In this document: piece after piece, positions 62,989-64,000 of the stretch
Position numbering within the stretch: the first letter of the stretch is position 1
How the letters are laid out: the number at the start of each line of letters is the position of its first letter
Translations under genes and position numbers: made by a program
NCBI GenBank assembly: GCA_002707155.1
Contig: PAME01000001.1
Coordinates: forward strand, 155,601-219,600
Direction of reading: 5' to 3'
Length of the DNA stretch: 64,000 nucleotides
Source of the DNA: Crocinitomicaceae bacterium
GTDB taxonomy: Bacteria; Bacteroidota; Bacteroidia; Flavobacteriales_G; Salibacteraceae
The notes under the pieces: model-generated
The model's database searches: none
The model's input: only the letters and a program-made list of their open reading frames with translations
Told to the model about the DNA's origin: nothing

Positions 62989-63315
62989 GTGAAAAGAAAT
63001 ATCTTTCGTTTACTGCTTGTGTCTCTCCTAACCATAGGAGTTACAGATTACTTATGGCTCGAAATTTTTTAAGATCAGCAAATTGTTGCCGACCTTGAAA
63101 AAGAAAAAGAGAAGGAAGAAAGTGTTGAAGAGTTTCGATTTCAAGAATCTAAACACGACTCAAGTTTAACCACCTCCTATTCAAGCGCTTTCTCCAACTT
63201 TTTAGACCACAGCAAATTTTCAGGTTTTGTAAAGCATGGGGCCGGTTTTTTTCCGCTAAAGCTTCATAAGTACAAAATCTTCCTGCTGCTGCACCAGCTC
63301 CGAATTCACTGCTAA
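62989..63315 (+). pseudogene. Short coding region interrupted by an in-frame TAA, unknown family
   Basis: From GTG 62989 the frame codes for KRNIFRLLLVSLLTIGVTDY then LWLEIF, a hydrophobic start, and meets TAA at 63070-63072. It stays open after the stop with DQQIVADLEKEKEKEESVEE, FRFQESKHDSSLTT and so on to TAA 63315, 108 codons in all. A GAA to TAA change would give a single continuous gene (LEIFEDQQ). It precedes the RND adaptor by 167 bp. Not in the ORF track. The family is not recognised. Confidence 0.5.
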
Positions 63316-63323
63316 TTTTTTTC

Positions 63324-63343
63324 AACTGCCCATTGCGGCAGTT
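63324..63343 (+). other. Hairpin between the interrupted gene and the RND adaptor
   Basis: AACTGCC-CATTGC-GGCAGTT, a perfect 7-bp stem without a following T run. A second weaker hairpin GGTGTT ... AACACC follows. Likely mRNA structure; not a standard terminator. Confidence 0.4.
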
Positions 63344-63482
63344 TAGGTGTTAGGTTCTATTCTAAACACCCGCATCCATGTACGCCTTTATTTAGGCCGC
63401 AGATATGGATAAACCTTGCGAACAACGTGCTGCATATATATCAGCATCTTTCGCGCTTTTTCAAGAATTAAATAAAAAATTT

Positions 63483-64000
63483 ATGAAACGCATATTACTA
63501 ATTGCAGCATTACCTGCAATCTTAATTATGGTTGGATGTGGTGGTCAAAACGAACATCATTCAGAAGTAGCTACTTTTCGTGCTACAAGTCCATTAAAAA
63601 AAGACACTACTATTACTAGTAAATACGTATGTCAAATACACTCCACGCAACATATAGAATTAAGAGCCTTAGAAAAAGGTTATTTGGAAAAAATCTATGT
63701 AGACGAAGGTCAATTTGTAAAAAAGGGCCAACTGATGTTTCAAATTATGCCTCGATTGTATCAAGCAGAACTTGAACGAGCACAAGCAGAAACAAATTAT
63801 GCCGAAATAGAATATCAAAATACGCTTAAACTAGCGAACAACAACATCGTCGCGCCAAACGAATTGGCACTTGCTAAAGCTAATTTAGATAAGGTTAAAG
63901 CTCAATTATCACTCGCTCAAGTGCACCTTGACTTTACCTTGGTTCGTGCTCCATTTGATGGAATAATGGATCATTTTTATGCCCGACATGGTAGTCTAGT
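63483..64000 (+). CDS. RND efflux periplasmic adaptor (MFP), cut by the window end
   Basis: Open from ATG 63483 to the end of the window and therefore missing from the ORF track. Lipoprotein signal MKRILLIAALPAILIMVGCG. Then the biotinyl-lipoyl half YVCQIHSTQHIELRALEKGY with LEKIYVDEGQFVKKGQLMFQ, then an alpha-hairpin (ELERAQAETNYAEIEYQNTL) and the return strand LVRAPFDGIMDHFYARHGSL. This is the AcrA/MexA-like adaptor type and differs from the one at 37754. The RND pump and outer-membrane channel genes should follow outside the window. Confidence 0.9.
   Translation, partial: MKRILLIAALPAILIMVGCGGQNEHHSEVATFRATSPLKKDTTITSKYVCQIHSTQHIELRALEKGYLEKIYVDEGQFVKKGQLMFQIMPRLYQAELERAQAETNYAEIEYQNTLKLANNNIVAPNELALAKANLDKVKAQLSLAQVHLDFTLVRAPFDGIMDHFYARHGSL

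Noticed and set aside
1-64000. tRNA, rRNA, CRISPR array or insertion sequence
   Set aside because: I read the intergenic regions and saw no cloverleaf, no regularly spaced direct repeats with unique spacers, and no transposase-like ORF.

Overview
The window is a bacterial chromosome segment of low G+C that reads as Bacteroidota, most likely a marine Flavobacteriales-type lineage. Evidence: promoter boxes of the form TAnnTTTG, almost no Shine-Dalgarno sites, an IPExxxVDY-family protein, DUF3109, a eukaryote-like class I ribonucleotide reductase, SPOR and OmpA lipoproteins, a remnant of a type IX secretion sorting domain, and a TetR-TolC-MFP-RND efflux operon. Most genes are ordinary chromosomal ones. 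No tRNA, rRNA, CRISPR array, intact insertion sequence or prophage was seen.

Layout. 1-7.5 kb: end of a two-component system, a biotin carrier, an M1 aminopeptidase lipoprotein, a SPOR-domain protein and a methyltransferase broken by an internal stop. 7.7-16.6 kb: small lipoproteins, a flippase-like membrane protein, ArsC, an HMA protein, a DMT exporter, the yicC-gmk-nadD operon, a frameshifted lipoprotein, an SLC13 transporter with a CPBP protease, and an orphan sorting-domain remnant. 16.6-23.4 kb: nrdBA, DUF3109, tilS. 23.4-24.25 kb: a scar with two gene fragments. 24.3-35.3 kb: an ABC permease, a SET-domain protein, uvrC, two response regulators that both lost their 5' ends at one head-to-head junction, rpoN, a prolyl oligopeptidase and asnS. 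35.3-42.6 kb: a repeat cluster and the tetR-tolC-MFP-RND operon. 42.7-51.5 kb: PH-domain and small membrane proteins, a lipoprotein/outer-membrane pair, a nucleoid-associated protein with an FAD protein, a CDF exporter, and an ECF sigma gene with an internal stop. 51.5-64 kb: bacilliredoxin, pyk, rnc-fabF-acpP, pheS, a phosphoesterase, moaA, an OmpA lipoprotein, recJ, another interrupted small gene, and the start of a second RND adaptor that is not in the ORF track.

Three patterns cut across the window. (1) A TAnnTTTG-like box sits 3-6 nt before the start codon of about fourteen genes, which predicts leaderless mRNAs, while lipoprotein and envelope genes carry it 17-29 nt upstream. This also moves several start codons. 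(2) A family of short palindromic repeats with asymmetric ends (GTCAT / ATCTC) occurs in at least eight intergenic copies. The long copies have variable hairpin cores and arms that change in concert. (3) Gene decay or sequence error is common: three in-frame stops, one frameshift, two fragments and the double receiver truncation. I did not find a clearly new multi-gene system. The repeat family and the leaderless-promoter pattern are the strongest unexplained signals.
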